From: a virus | Reading direction: 5' to 3' (one strand) | Virus record (IMG/VR): IMGVR_UViG_3300032224_000723 | Location: 62,001-126,000 of that record | Length of the DNA: 64,000 nucleotides | Part shown: positions 17,274 to 25,263 of the stretch, piece by piece | How the letters are laid out: each line of letters starts with the position of its first letter | Numbering within the stretch: position 1 is the first letter of the stretch | Position numbers and translations under genes: made by a program | The notes under the pieces: generated by a model | Databases searched by the model: none | What the model saw: only the letters and a program-made list of their open reading frames with translations | Told to the model about the DNA's origin: nothing

Positions 17274-18296
17274 ATGTCACAAAAGCAAGACGCCTCAATG
17301 GCACCATTTGACCCCAGTGCAGGCAAAAAGACTCGAAAAGTTCCTTTGGTAGAAGTAGCCAAAGCAGTTAGTAAACGTATTGGTACTAAGATTGCTACCA
17401 AGACCAATGTTAATCCCCAGGACATTTTAAAATTTACTTGGGCACCATTAGAAAAAGTTTTTGTTAACTATGGGCGCCAACGTTATCCAGAACCAAAACA
17501 CCAACTAAAAGTTTTTAACAAGTGGAACATCCACTGTGTAACACCTTTACAGTGCCGTTATGATCCTGTAGAAGATCATTATTATGTTTCAGATGGTCAG
17601 CAACATGGCAGTGTTTGGGTCATGCAATATGGCCTACAAACAATGGTACCTGTGTTTTATGTAGAAAGCACAGATGAGAACATTGAAAGTGTACAACTGT
17701 TGGCGTTGAACACAGACAGTGAGCCAATGGCAAAATACTTTATTCATCAAACTGCTATTCAAACTGGCGATGTTGATGCCATTGCATTGGAGAAAAAGTT
17801 GACTGATGTAGACTGCTTCACTGCATATAAGAAAAAGACTCCAGGTGCTGTTACGCACATTAGTCACTTGTGGCAAGCACGTGATAGTTATGGTTTAGAT
17901 GATTTGGGCGAAGTAGCTGGTGCAATGCGTCGATTCTGGCCTTTGGAAAAGATTGCTGAACCGACTATGTTGGGCTTCCTTAAATTAAAGGAAATCCTTG
18001 TGTTTGAAAAGCAGTATACCGAAGACTTGCTGACTGACATCATCAGTGAATGTAGCAATTACTTTAGCAGTGCCAAAGACATGCACTTGCATATCAATCA
18101 TGCTTTTGAAAAGACATATCCTACAAACTATAAAGGTATGGGCGTTAGAGAAAAGATTGCTTCAGGTATTATCAGCATTTATGAACAAGCCAAACCAGAC
18201 TTTGTGTCTGCTAAACCATTTGCAATTGATGTAAGCATCATGGCAGATGAAATTATTACAGACTTAGACGAAGTATTTGAAGATGAACTCGCATAA
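17274..18296 (+). CDS. ParB/Srx-like N-terminal domain protein
   Basis: 340 residues. The YYVSDGQQHGSVWVMQYG segment (about 102-119) matches the ParB-like DGxHR-x-A...G box with changed residues, preceded by a CRYDPV strand and followed by VPVFYVE. ParB-like domains bind NTPs or cleave DNA; here the central Arg is replaced, so nuclease or CTPase activity is uncertain. The rest (about 150-340) is helical with no helix-turn-helix that I can name. It has its own promoter, palindrome and ribosome site, and precedes an HNH endonuclease. Confidence 0.6.
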   Translation: MSQKQDASMAPFDPSAGKKTRKVPLVEVAKAVSKRIGTKIATKTNVNPQDILKFTWAPLEKVFVNYGRQRYPEPKHQLKVFNKWNIHCVTPLQCRYDPVEDHYYVSDGQQHGSVWVMQYGLQTMVPVFYVESTDENIESVQLLALNTDSEPMAKYFIHQTAIQTGDVDAIALEKKLTDVDCFTAYKKKTPGAVTHISHLWQARDSYGLDDLGEVAGAMRRFWPLEKIAEPTMLGFLKLKEILVFEKQYTEDLLTDIISECSNYFSSAKDMHLHINHAFEKTYPTNYKGMGVREKIASGIISIYEQAKPDFVSAKPFAIDVSIMADEIITDLDEVFEDELA

Positions 18297-18729
18297 GCTA
18301 TATCCAAAATATCTTCCTGGAACATATCACAGCCGTGATGTGTTCCAGCGTGTTGTGGAAACAAGGGATCTACGTATCCCTTGGGCTTACAAAAGTGCAG
18401 TCAAGTGGGGAGTAGATGCCGAAGAATTTTTAAAACTCTGTGGCCCTACTTGTAAATGTTGTGATAGCCCTTTGGATTATGGTGTTGGTAAAAACAATCA
18501 TGGCAAAAAGGACATAAACACACCCAGCACTGATCATATTGTTAGCCAACATGAAGGTAAACTTTTAGAGTGGACCAACGAACAAATCAATGACATTTCT
18601 AATTTTTGGATCATTTGTATGCGTTGCAATTTGCTTAAAAATAACAGCACTGCCGTAGATGCATTTCGATATCGAAGGATTGCAGATGTATTAGAAGCCA
18701 GATTAAATTTAATGGAGAAAAATAGTTGA
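18283..18729 (+). CDS. HNH endonuclease
   Basis: 148 residues from ATG 18283, overlapping the ParB-like gene by 14 nt. The zinc knuckle CKCC, the PSTDHIVSQHEG segment (the DH pair) and NFWIICMRCNLLKNN (Asn with CxxCN..K) form a complete HNH core with four zinc cysteines. It could be a homing-type or DNA-processing nuclease. Being coupled within an operon argues against a free-standing mobile insertion, but that possibility remains. Confidence 0.75.
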   Translation: MNSHKLYPKYLPGTYHSRDVFQRVVETRDLRIPWAYKSAVKWGVDAEEFLKLCGPTCKCCDSPLDYGVGKNNHGKKDINTPSTDHIVSQHEGKLLEWTNEQINDISNFWIICMRCNLLKNNSTAVDAFRYRRIADVLEARLNLMEKNS

Positions 18730-19073
18730 TTGGCACAATAAAAACAACTAGTAAGTATGTTGCAGTTACTGGTGGCCCAGCTGGCAACTATGTCAACAAC
18801 TCTAATTATATGGCTGTTGGACAGTTACAATATAACACTAACAATCAGCAATTAGAACTATACAATGGCAAAGACTGGCAACCCCTTAATCTAGGAACTT
18901 ACCATGTTGATTTAAATCCACATGCTGAAAAGATACTTGATTGGGCCGCTAAAAAAATGTCTGAAGAACAAGAGCTTAAAGCTCGAATGGAAAAATATTC
19001 AGGTCTCAAAGATGCTTACGAGCAATTTCAGATCATGGACGCACTAACAATAGAGGAAGAAAAAAATGTTTAA
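18726..19073 (+). CDS. Small protein with tail-fibre-like YNG..W motif
   Basis: 115 residues from TTG 18726, overlapping the HNH stop as TTGA. VGQLQYNTNNQQLELYNG followed by KDW resembles the short repeats seen in phage tail-fibre tips and collar proteins; the C-terminal half is a charged helix. It lies far from the structural genes. It may be a minor structural protein or a folding relic. Confidence 0.5.
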   Translation: MIGTIKTTSKYVAVTGGPAGNYVNNSNYMAVGQLQYNTNNQQLELYNGKDWQPLNLGTYHVDLNPHAEKILDWAAKKMSEEQELKARMEKYSGLKDAYEQFQIMDALTIEEEKNV

Positions 19074-19362
19074 AAGATGGTTACGAAATTGGTTACTAAG
19101 TGACGAGACCGAAAAATCCCGTCGAGCGGAGAAATATTCTAACTCTGTCATCACCAGCGGCTCAACGTTCGACGCCGACGACCATCGTGTTAACACTTTA
19201 AGATTTAACGTCACTCCTGCAAGGGGAGGTATTGTACTTACAGTTAAACACTACGATCGCAAACGTGACGAAGATCATTGCACTGTCCATGTTCTACACG
19301 ATGGACAAGATCTAGCCAAGGATATTGGCGAAATTGTTAGTATGGAATTGTTGCGCTCATAA
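19066..19362 (+). CDS. Small protein, unknown
   Basis: 98 residues. The basic N-terminus (MFKRWLRNWLL) is followed by a probable beta-rich part (GIVLTVKHYDRKRDEDHCTVHVL). An AGAGGAAG site precedes ATG 19066, which overlaps the previous gene by 8 nt. It shares a KHYxR-type segment with the protein at 19818 (SKHYNRRGNEHVTTYV), so the two may be diverged paralogues. Confidence 0.6.
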   Translation: MFKRWLRNWLLSDETEKSRRAEKYSNSVITSGSTFDADDHRVNTLRFNVTPARGGIVLTVKHYDRKRDEDHCTVHVLHDGQDLAKDIGEIVSMELLRS

Positions 19363-19371
19363 GGAGTTGGC

Positions 19372-19821
19372 ATGTTACTTAACCTTTTAGATAAACTGGG
19401 CCGTCGACGTATTGTCATGGACCGAGTCAACAATGAACCGTATTTGGAACGTTACTACGTGTTCTTGAAAGATCGTACTTGGTTTCCATTTAATGTATTC
19501 ATACACAAGTTTCTTAAAAGTGATCCCGACGATGTACACGATCATCCTTGGCCCTACGCTACACTTATCTTAAAAGGCGGATATTGGGAATGGATTCCAC
19601 AGTTTAACAGTCTTGGACAGAAGGTCGGTGAAATAGCAACATGGCGTGGCGCTGGTCACTTTCGTATTTGTAAAGCCAATAGTTTTCATCGTATCGAACT
19701 TGATCCCAATGTAACTGCATGGACATTGTTTATGCCAGGTATTAAACAACGTGAATGGGGCTTTTTAAGTAAAGGCCGTTGGATACAGTGGCAAAAATAT
19801 TTGGAGCTTAGAACAAAATGA
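19372..19821 (+). CDS. Cupin-like protein
   Basis: 149 residues. DDVHDHPWPYATLILKGGYWE (about 57-77) and a second SFHRIELDP...WTLFMPG element are the two cupin-like metal and core motifs, with His residues placed to bind a metal. Small cupins of this kind include sugar epimerases/isomerases and dioxygenases. It has an AAGGAG site and overlaps the next gene by 4 nt. Confidence 0.65.
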   Translation: MLLNLLDKLGRRRIVMDRVNNEPYLERYYVFLKDRTWFPFNVFIHKFLKSDPDDVHDHPWPYATLILKGGYWEWIPQFNSLGQKVGEIATWRGAGHFRICKANSFHRIELDPNVTAWTLFMPGIKQREWGFLSKGRWIQWQKYLELRTK

Positions 19822-20159
19822 TTCAATTACCTCTAGGATGTACTGTTGTCTACGGCATTCGCATAGACATCGACAATTTATCAGCTGACATCATTGACTG
19901 GTATAAAACTGTTGGTGGTGTTATAACTGAAAGCAAACACTACAACCGTAGAGGTAACGAACACGTAACGACTTATGTACAATATGGTAAGTCAAAGAAA
20001 TGCCATTATCATCACAATGGTGGATCCAACGCTGTCAGACTTCATTTCCTCGGCGAGGATGCCAGTGTTGCTAGTATGTTCTTATTAAAGTTTATGGAAC
20101 ATGTAACTGATCACAATCTTAAGGAAGTAATGCACAGGATTGAGTACGATAAATACTAG
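19818..20159 (+). CDS. Small protein, unknown
   Basis: 113 residues, beta-rich, with an ITESKHYNRRGNEHVTTYVQ segment similar to part of the protein at 19066. A His-rich stretch (KCHYHHNGG) could bind a metal. Its ATG overlaps the cupin-like gene stop. It ends shortly before a promoter at about 20193. Confidence 0.55.
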   Translation: MIQLPLGCTVVYGIRIDIDNLSADIIDWYKTVGGVITESKHYNRRGNEHVTTYVQYGKSKKCHYHHNGGSNAVRLHFLGEDASVASMFLLKFMEHVTDHNLKEVMHRIEYDKY

Positions 20160-20192
20160 TTCAATCCAGCGGCCTCTGAGCATCATCCCGCT

Positions 20193-20221
20193 ATACAAAT
20201 TCTGCTGCCTATGCTATAATT
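20193..20221 (+). promoter_or_regulatory. Extended -10 promoter of the queD-like gene
   Basis: A weak -35 TATACA, a 17-bp spacer and a TGC-extended TATAAT ending at about 20221. An AGGAG site lies just before ATG 20238, so the leader is very short, about 10 nt. Confidence 0.5.
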
Positions 20222-20237
20222 AACATAGGAGAAAAGC

Positions 20238-20741
20238 ATGTCACTACAACCCGTATTATACAAATACACCAGCACTAAAGAATACCACGACGCATTTCCT
20301 TGCGCTTATCGTCAATGGCGAGCAGACAGTCATTGTAATTTGATACATGGCTATTCGTTTAGTATGAAATTTTACTTTGGTACAAATGATTTAGATGTTC
20401 GTAACTGGGCCGGCGACTATGGTGGACTTAAAGAACTTAAGAAGATACTGGAAGATCAATTTGACCATACATTGATTGTTGCACAAGATGATCCAGAGCT
20501 GGAGACATTTAAGTTGTTGCAAGAAAAGAACATGGCCAAGATTGTGGTACTGCCCAAACTAGGTTGCGAAGGACTTGCGGATCAACTCTACAAGTTTGTA
20601 AACGGTGTTTACATTCCTGACAACTGGGGTCCGGGCGAAGCAGAACGCTTATGGTGCTATCGTGTTGAGGTACGTGAGACACAGGCTAATATGGCATTCC
20701 GTGAAGGCCATCGTGAATGGAATGAGGACTTGTTTGCATGA
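20238..20741 (+). CDS. queD: QueD-like 6-carboxytetrahydropterin synthase (PTPS family)
   Basis: 167 residues. DSHCNLIHGYSFSMKFYF holds the Cys plus the His-x5-6-HG zinc motif of PTPS/QueD. DYGGLKELKKILEDQFDHTLI matches the DF..LK...LDH region, CEGLADQLYKFV the E..A segment, and VEVRETQANMA the catalytic Glu strand. QueD turns dihydroneopterin triphosphate, the FolE product, into 6-carboxytetrahydropterin for QueE. The gene has its own promoter and strong ribosome site, followed closely by the MazG-like and queE-like genes. A pure tetrahydropterin role is possible but less likely given QueE and DpdA. Confidence 0.82.
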   Translation: MSLQPVLYKYTSTKEYHDAFPCAYRQWRADSHCNLIHGYSFSMKFYFGTNDLDVRNWAGDYGGLKELKKILEDQFDHTLIVAQDDPELETFKLLQEKNMAKIVVLPKLGCEGLADQLYKFVNGVYIPDNWGPGEAERLWCYRVEVRETQANMAFREGHREWNEDLFA

Positions 20742-20862
20742 AACTATACAAACACAGCAACGGTAAACAAGTCTTTTCCCCGAGCATATCCCTAAAGGAT
20801 GGGAAGTTATGTTGAAGCCAACGACCTTTGAAATTGTATGGCGTAAGATTCGGAATAGATAA
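20738..20862 (+). pseudogene. 41-residue gene broken by a one-base loss in a C-run (or recoded)
   Basis: ATG 20738 overlaps the queD-like stop (ATGA), but the frame stops at TGA after 25 codons. A second frame begins in the CCCC run at about 20777-20780 and reads PEHIPKGWEVMLKPTTFEIV to TAA 20860-20862, exactly overlapping the next ATG. Adding one C joins the two frames into a 41-residue protein. The tight fit at both ends supports a real gene. A sequencing error, recent decay and frameshift translation are all possible. Confidence 0.5.
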
Positions 20863-21098
20863 TGACGCCAGAGCAACAGATCAAACTCGTTGAAGAACGG
20901 GCACGATTGCAAATAGAAGCCGCCGAAGCTGATCGAGATTATGCACTAGGTTTAGCAGCCGCGGCTCACTTGGAATTGATACAGGCCATAAAGTATGGAT
21001 TCAATCCCAAGTCCGCACACAGTACATTAATTAGTATTGGTAAGTTGAGCCCAAGACTAAATGCAATACGAGAAAAGATGTTGAGAGACAAAGAATGA
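20862..21098 (+). CDS. Small helical protein, unknown
   Basis: 78 residues, mostly one long charged helix (EQQIKLVEERARLQIEAAEA), then a shorter GFNPKSAHSTLISIGK part. It overlaps the preceding stop (TAATG) and the next gene by 4 nt. No family is recognised. Confidence 0.6.
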   Translation: MTPEQQIKLVEERARLQIEAAEADRDYALGLAAAAHLELIQAIKYGFNPKSAHSTLISIGKLSPRLNAIREKMLRDKE

Positions 21099-21367
21099 AT
21101 TCAAAAATAGAAGAAGCATTAGGTATACTGCAAGAAGAATGTGCAGAAGTTATTGTAGAAGTCAGCAAGTGCCGTAGGTTTGGTATTGACAGCGTACACT
21201 ACAAAACTGGCATCGAACACTCCAAAATGCTTGAGTTGGAAGTAGGAGATGTGTTAGCATTAATAGATATTCTTGTTGAGCAAGGCGTTTTAAATACAGC
21301 AGTATTAGACATTGCCAAAGCAAACAAAAAAGAAAAACTTAAACAGTGGTCAAAAATTTATGAGTAA
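21095..21367 (+). CDS. MazG-like nucleotide pyrophosphohydrolase
   Basis: 90 residues with the MazG metal-binding layout: QEECAEVIVEVSKCRRFG (EExxE-like) and LELEVGDVLALIDIL (ExxD), then a C-terminal KKEKLKQWSKIY helix. MazG-type enzymes remove pyrophosphate from NTPs or dNTPs; phage versions tune nucleotide pools or alarmones. It overlaps the queE-like gene by 8 nt. The substrate is not predictable. Confidence 0.7.
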   Translation: MNSKIEEALGILQEECAEVIVEVSKCRRFGIDSVHYKTGIEHSKMLELEVGDVLALIDILVEQGVLNTAVLDIAKANKKEKLKQWSKIYE

Positions 21368-22217
21368 ACTTAAAATATCAGAATTGTTTTACAGCGCACA
21401 AGGCGAAGGTCGCTTTGTTGGTGTTCCCAGTGTGTTTCTACGCACGTACGGATGTAACTTTAAATGTGCAGGCTTTGGCTGCAAGCCCGGCGAACTCAGC
21501 ACAGAAGCAGATGAAGTAGCAAAGAACATTCATTTGTATAAAACATTTGAAGAACTACCTTTGGTCAATACCGGCTGTGACAGCTATGCTAGTTGGCATC
21601 CTGCATTTAAAGATCTAAGTCACACATATGACATTGATGAGATTGTTGTAAAAATGTTGGCCTTAACTCCCAATGGACGTTGGGTACAAAACAACGGCAA
21701 CGATGTACACTTAGTTATCACAGGTGGCGAACCTTTGCTAGGTTGGCAACGCAGTTATGAAGAACTACTAAGTCATCCCGGACTTGAAGATATTCGTAAC
21801 ATTACATTTGAAACTAATGGTACACAACCACTCAGTGACAAATTCAAAGCATTCTTAGATGAATGGTATACTCCTGATAAAGAAATCACATTCAGTGTGA
21901 GTCCCAAGTTAATTGCCAGCGGTGAGATGTGGAATGATGCTATCAAGCCAGAAGTTGTAATTGACTATCAAAGATATGGTCATACTTACTTGAAGTTTGT
22001 AGTAGAACATGCGGCACATTTTGATGAGGTAGACAATGCTGTGCGTGAATATAGACGTGCAGGATTTGAAATGACTGTGTTTGTTATGCCGCAAGGTGGT
22101 GTTGTAACTCCTTATGAAAAAAATCGTGTTAATGTTGCTAACTGGGCATTGGCCAGAGGTTATAACTATAGTCCACGGCTACACGTCGACTTGTGGGGCA
22201 ATGGCTGGGGTAAGTAA
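21360..22217 (+). CDS. queE: QueE-like 7-carboxy-7-deazaguanine synthase (radical SAM)
   Basis: 285 residues from ATG 21360, which overlaps the MazG-like gene end; an upstream in-frame extension is rejected. Typical QueE opening: ISELFYSAQGEGRFVGVPSVF then LRTYGCNFKC. The cysteines read C32-x3-C36-x4-C41, not the usual CxxxCxxC, and another Cys follows in NTGCDSY (C73), which may be the true third ligand. VITGGEPLLGW is the GGEP motif, and FSVSPKL is a QueE feature. It would convert 6-carboxytetrahydropterin to CDG, the base precursor for DpdA. An NrdG-like activase is less likely because the GEGRFVGVPSVF substrate segment is present. Confidence 0.8.
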   Translation: MSKLKISELFYSAQGEGRFVGVPSVFLRTYGCNFKCAGFGCKPGELSTEADEVAKNIHLYKTFEELPLVNTGCDSYASWHPAFKDLSHTYDIDEIVVKMLALTPNGRWVQNNGNDVHLVITGGEPLLGWQRSYEELLSHPGLEDIRNITFETNGTQPLSDKFKAFLDEWYTPDKEITFSVSPKLIASGEMWNDAIKPEVVIDYQRYGHTYLKFVVEHAAHFDEVDNAVREYRRAGFEMTVFVMPQGGVVTPYEKNRVNVANWALARGYNYSPRLHVDLWGNGWGK

Positions 22218-22489
22218 TGTTTGGCACTAATTACAACGAACACAGAGTATCCATGGGATATCCTGAAAAGAATCAACAAGAAGCCGACGATTGGTTTTAT
22301 CGCCGTTGTCTCGGAGCAGAACTTAAATTTTGTTTATGGCCTAGGCGTTGTGATATAAGTAATAAACTTATTTGGTTTAAGTATGGATATAGATTAATTG
22401 CTATATTGACTGGTCCAGGCGACGATGTTGTTGAAACTCGGTGGCACGATAAGATTGAACATATAATTTGGCAATTAAAAAGGAATTAA
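22217..22489 (+). CDS. Small protein, unknown
   Basis: 90 residues, rich in Trp, Tyr and Arg, with a central LIWFKYGYRLIAILTG segment. Its ATG overlaps the queE-like stop (TAATG), so it is co-translated with the deazaguanine genes. No QueC-like ATP-pyrophosphatase motif is seen in it. Confidence 0.6.
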   Translation: MFGTNYNEHRVSMGYPEKNQQEADDWFYRRCLGAELKFCLWPRRCDISNKLIWFKYGYRLIAILTGPGDDVVETRWHDKIEHIIWQLKRN

Positions 22490-22490
22490 A

Positions 22491-22880
22491 ATGGGACTAT
22501 TTGATAGATTTAAAAAACAACCAGAGCCTGCTCCAGTGGTTAAAGAACCCAAAGTCAAAGCACCTAAGGTAGAAAAGACCGCTAAAGAAATTGCTACAGA
22601 AAAAGGCGAGCCTTGGATAGACTGTGTGACCATTGACCTTGATCCTGAAAACATTGGTGCAGGAGCATTTGAATTAGATTGGAACGAATTTTTTATTGCT
22701 AAACTTATACGCAGTGGGTATCAAGGCAAAGACGATGCAGCCATTGTGGATCGTTGGTTCCAGGATGTTTGTAGAAATGTTGTGTTGGAAACATTTGAAC
22801 AATACGAAGCCAATAATCCAAGACCCACAACTGGTATTCAACGTAAAAAATTAGACGACGGGCGTACAGAAGTATCATGA
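22491..22880 (+). CDS. Small protein with basic, proline-rich N-terminus, unknown
   Basis: 129 residues. The first 40 residues are a KQPEPAPVVKEPKVKAPKV-type flexible tail. The rest reads as an acidic alpha/beta domain (CVTIDLDPENIGAGAFELDW). It may be an adaptor. An AGG site precedes ATG 22491. It overlaps the next gene by 4 nt. Confidence 0.6.
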   Translation: MGLFDRFKKQPEPAPVVKEPKVKAPKVEKTAKEIATEKGEPWIDCVTIDLDPENIGAGAFELDWNEFFIAKLIRSGYQGKDDAAIVDRWFQDVCRNVVLETFEQYEANNPRPTTGIQRKKLDDGRTEVS

Positions 22881-23539
22881 AGTTGTATGTAAACGGCGAT
22901 AGTCACAGTGCTGGGTTTGATGCTGGAGGTCCTGACTTCAGCTATGGCCGCTATATCGCCGATGCATTAGGATGGGATTTTGTTTGTGATGCAACACCGG
23001 CTTGTAGTAACCCCAGTATTATACGAAAAACTGTCGACTACCTAGAACGCGGCTCGCTACCAGATTTTATAATCATAGGTTGGAGTACCTGGGAACGGGA
23101 AACATGGTGGGGGGCGGATGGTAAGCCTTATCATGTTACTGCATCGGGACTAGATTCCTTACCCGAAGATTTGCATGACCGTTATAAAAAATGGGTTATT
23201 GAATCTAACGAAGATTATTTCCAACAACAAAAAGAAAGTTTGAATCACGAATTAATTTGGGCACAGCATCAAAGATTCGTAAGACTTGGTATTCCGCATT
23301 TATTCTTTAACTGCTACAGTCAATTTTTCTACACAGACGTTTATAAAAAACCAAAATATCCGTGGGGAGATTGTTATGTGGATCCCTACAGCCAAAATAT
23401 GACTTACTATTATTGGTTAGAACAACACGGATACAAGCCCTCCAATCCAGAGTATTTCCATTATGGTGCAGATGGCCAAAAAGCATGGGCTGATTTCCTT
23501 TTACCAAAAGTTCAAAAACTATTGACAAATAAACTATAA
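22877..23539 (+). CDS. SGNH-like hydrolase or related protein
   Basis: 220 residues. LYVNGDSHSAG (block I GDSxS, about 3-13), a PDFIIIGWSTWERE central strand, and a late HYGADGQKAWADFL segment with a candidate catalytic His give an SGNH-type plan. Many aromatic residues suggest carbohydrate contact. It lies between the deazaguanine genes and the 5' nuclease, with a 4-nt overlap upstream and a downstream promoter inside its 3' end. Confidence 0.6.
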   Translation: MKLYVNGDSHSAGFDAGGPDFSYGRYIADALGWDFVCDATPACSNPSIIRKTVDYLERGSLPDFIIIGWSTWERETWWGADGKPYHVTASGLDSLPEDLHDRYKKWVIESNEDYFQQQKESLNHELIWAQHQRFVRLGIPHLFFNCYSQFFYTDVYKKPKYPWGDCYVDPYSQNMTYYYWLEQHGYKPSNPEYFHYGADGQKAWADFLLPKVQKLLTNKL

Positions 23540-23550
23540 TATGCTATTAT
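23522..23550 (+). promoter_or_regulatory. Promoter of the 5' nuclease gene, probably leaderless
   Basis: TTGACA (23522-23527), a 17-bp spacer and TGC-extended TATTAT (23545-23550). The next bases are TATGGC, then ATG at 23557, the position expected for transcription start. The downstream ATGGCAT-like sequence recurs in other promoters of the window. Confidence 0.55.
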
Positions 23551-23556
23551 TATGGC

Positions 23557-24546
23557 ATGAGATACTTAATCGTTGATACCGCTAACACATTCTTCCGTGC
23601 CCGTCACAGTGCCCATCGCCAAAGCGATACATGGGACAGATTGGGATTTGCCATTCATGTTACACTGGCCAGCGTAAACAAAGCATGGCGTGATCAAAAA
23701 GCAGATCATGTTGTATTCTGTTTAGAAGGTCGTAGCTGGCGCAAGGACTACTATGAACCCTACAAAAAGAATCGCTCAGTGGCAAGAGCTGCTCAAACTG
23801 AGGCCGAACAAGAAGAAGATCGCCTCTTCTGGTCCGCATTCGACGACCTCAAAACATTCCTCACAGACAGAACAAATTGTACTGTTCTCCAGCACGGACA
23901 GTTGGAAGCAGATGACTTGGTGGCAGGATGGATCCAAAGTCACCCTCAGGATCACCACACCATTGTAAGTTCAGACACAGACTTCCATCAACTGCTTAGT
24001 GCTAATGTAAATCAATATAACGGCATTGCGGATGAACTGCATACATTGGAAGGTATACTTGACAAGAAAGGCAAGTTAGTTATTGATAAGAAAACTAAAG
24101 AGCCCAAGAAGATTCCCGACCCTAGCTGGATCTTGTTTGAAAAATGTATGCGCGGTGACCCCACTGACAATGTGTTCAGTGCTTATCCAGGTGTGCGTAC
24201 TAAAGGTAGCAAGAACAAAGTGGGTTTGGAAGAAGCCTATGCAGATAGAGCCAAGCAAGGATTTTCGTGGAACAATCTCATGCTCCAACGTTGGACAGAC
24301 CACAATGGTGTCGAACATCGTGTGTTGGATGACTATGAACGTAATCGTACATTGGTAGACTTGTCTGCACAGCCAGACAATATCAAAGCCGTTATTGCAG
24401 AAACTATTGCTGCCAACAGTGTAGCAAAGAATCGTCCAATGATTGGCGCTCAGTTCTTAAAGTTTTGTGGCAAATATGAACTGAATAGACTAAGTGAAAA
24501 TGCCACAAGTTTTAGTGATTTTTTAAGTAAAGGATACACACAATGA
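23557..24546 (+). CDS. rnh: 5'-3' exonuclease/RNase H, T4 Rnh-like (FEN/PIN fold)
   Basis: 329 residues, close to T4 RNase H (305 aa). Acidic metal-binding motifs in order: YLIVDTANTFFRARH (D7), GQLEADDLVAGW, VSSDTDFHQLL and CMRGDPTDNV, all typical of flap endonuclease/5' nucleases. KKNRSVARA supplies basic residues for the arch. In T4 this enzyme removes Okazaki primers. The ATG at 23557 has no clear ribosome site and coincides with the predicted transcription start. It overlaps the next gene by 4 nt. Confidence 0.85.
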   Translation: MRYLIVDTANTFFRARHSAHRQSDTWDRLGFAIHVTLASVNKAWRDQKADHVVFCLEGRSWRKDYYEPYKKNRSVARAAQTEAEQEEDRLFWSAFDDLKTFLTDRTNCTVLQHGQLEADDLVAGWIQSHPQDHHTIVSSDTDFHQLLSANVNQYNGIADELHTLEGILDKKGKLVIDKKTKEPKKIPDPSWILFEKCMRGDPTDNVFSAYPGVRTKGSKNKVGLEEAYADRAKQGFSWNNLMLQRWTDHNGVEHRVLDDYERNRTLVDLSAQPDNIKAVIAETIAANSVAKNRPMIGAQFLKFCGKYELNRLSENATSFSDFLSKGYTQ

Positions 24547-25064
24547 TTGAAATGAAAGAATTTTTTGAATTAGTAGGATACAAAATTACCGAGGGCAGTG
24601 ACTATGGGTGGGAATGTTACGGTCCTAATAGCCATAGGCTTAGTGCGTGGAATGGAAAACACAGTGACGGTGGATGGAGTGCTGATATTGTGTTCAGTAC
24701 TAAAAGCCAAAAAGTCTATGAAGTAACAGTATGTGATATGGCTAACGATCGTGCTTACCGTATGATTAATCCCAAGTTTTTGGACAAGCATAACAAAGAA
24801 GCCGAACGGCGATCAGTGTCAGCTAATCAAGCGTGGGATGATATCAACTACACTGACCTTGAAGTGGACTCCGACTTTTTAGAAAAAGCTCGGGCTATTA
24901 TAGCAGGACAAGACTATGACACTCGTGTACAAATTGAAGTTGATTTTTCAGATGAAGAATTGCTACACTATATGAAAATTGCACACGAACGTGACATAAC
25001 ATTCAATCAACTAATCGAAGAAAGTCTACGTCATGTTATCAAGGAACACGGTGTAGAAGTTTGA
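24543..25064 (+). CDS. Unknown protein with ribbon-helix-helix-like C-terminus
   Basis: 173 residues. The N-terminal part is a beta-rich domain (YGWECYGPNSHRLSAW, WSADIVFSTKSQKVYEVTV). The last 45 residues, RVQIEVDFSDEELLHYMKIA then DITFNQLIEESLRHVI, look like a short strand followed by two helices, as in ribbon-helix-helix DNA-binding domains. It might be a repressor or replication accessory. The ATG overlaps the nuclease stop. Confidence 0.55.
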   Translation: MIEMKEFFELVGYKITEGSDYGWECYGPNSHRLSAWNGKHSDGGWSADIVFSTKSQKVYEVTVCDMANDRAYRMINPKFLDKHNKEAERRSVSANQAWDDINYTDLEVDSDFLEKARAIIAGQDYDTRVQIEVDFSDEELLHYMKIAHERDITFNQLIEESLRHVIKEHGVEV

Positions 25065-25065
25065 T

Positions 25066-25263
25066 ATGGATATAACAAATATCAAAGATATTAAAATTAA
25101 CTTTAATCGAGGATCGTGGGACCCGAGAACACAAAGTATTGTGTTGAGCTATGATCCCAATTCTCAGTGCGGATTTAGTATGAAATTAGTTCCTGTGTAT
25201 GTCGAAACTTCAGTGGATAACACGGATCTAGCCAAAGAAGTATTAAGGAAATTCACTAAATGA
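25066..25263 (+). CDS. Small protein, unknown
   Basis: 65 residues, mostly beta strands (IKINFNRGSW, SIVLSYDPNSQCGFSM, VPVYVET), then a helix. It is packed 1 nt after the previous gene and overlaps the next by 4 nt. No family is recognised. Confidence 0.55.
   Translation: MDITNIKDIKINFNRGSWDPRTQSIVLSYDPNSQCGFSMKLVPVYVETSVDNTDLAKEVLRKFTK

Noticed and set aside
18726-19073. Tail-fibre gene remnant
   Set aside because: The YNG..W motif alone is too short to call a fibre; the gene is intact and coupled to neighbours, so it was kept as an unknown small protein.
22217-22880. Candidate QueC among the genes after queE-like
   Set aside because: Neither product has the SGGxDS ATP-pyrophosphatase loop or zinc cysteines of QueC.
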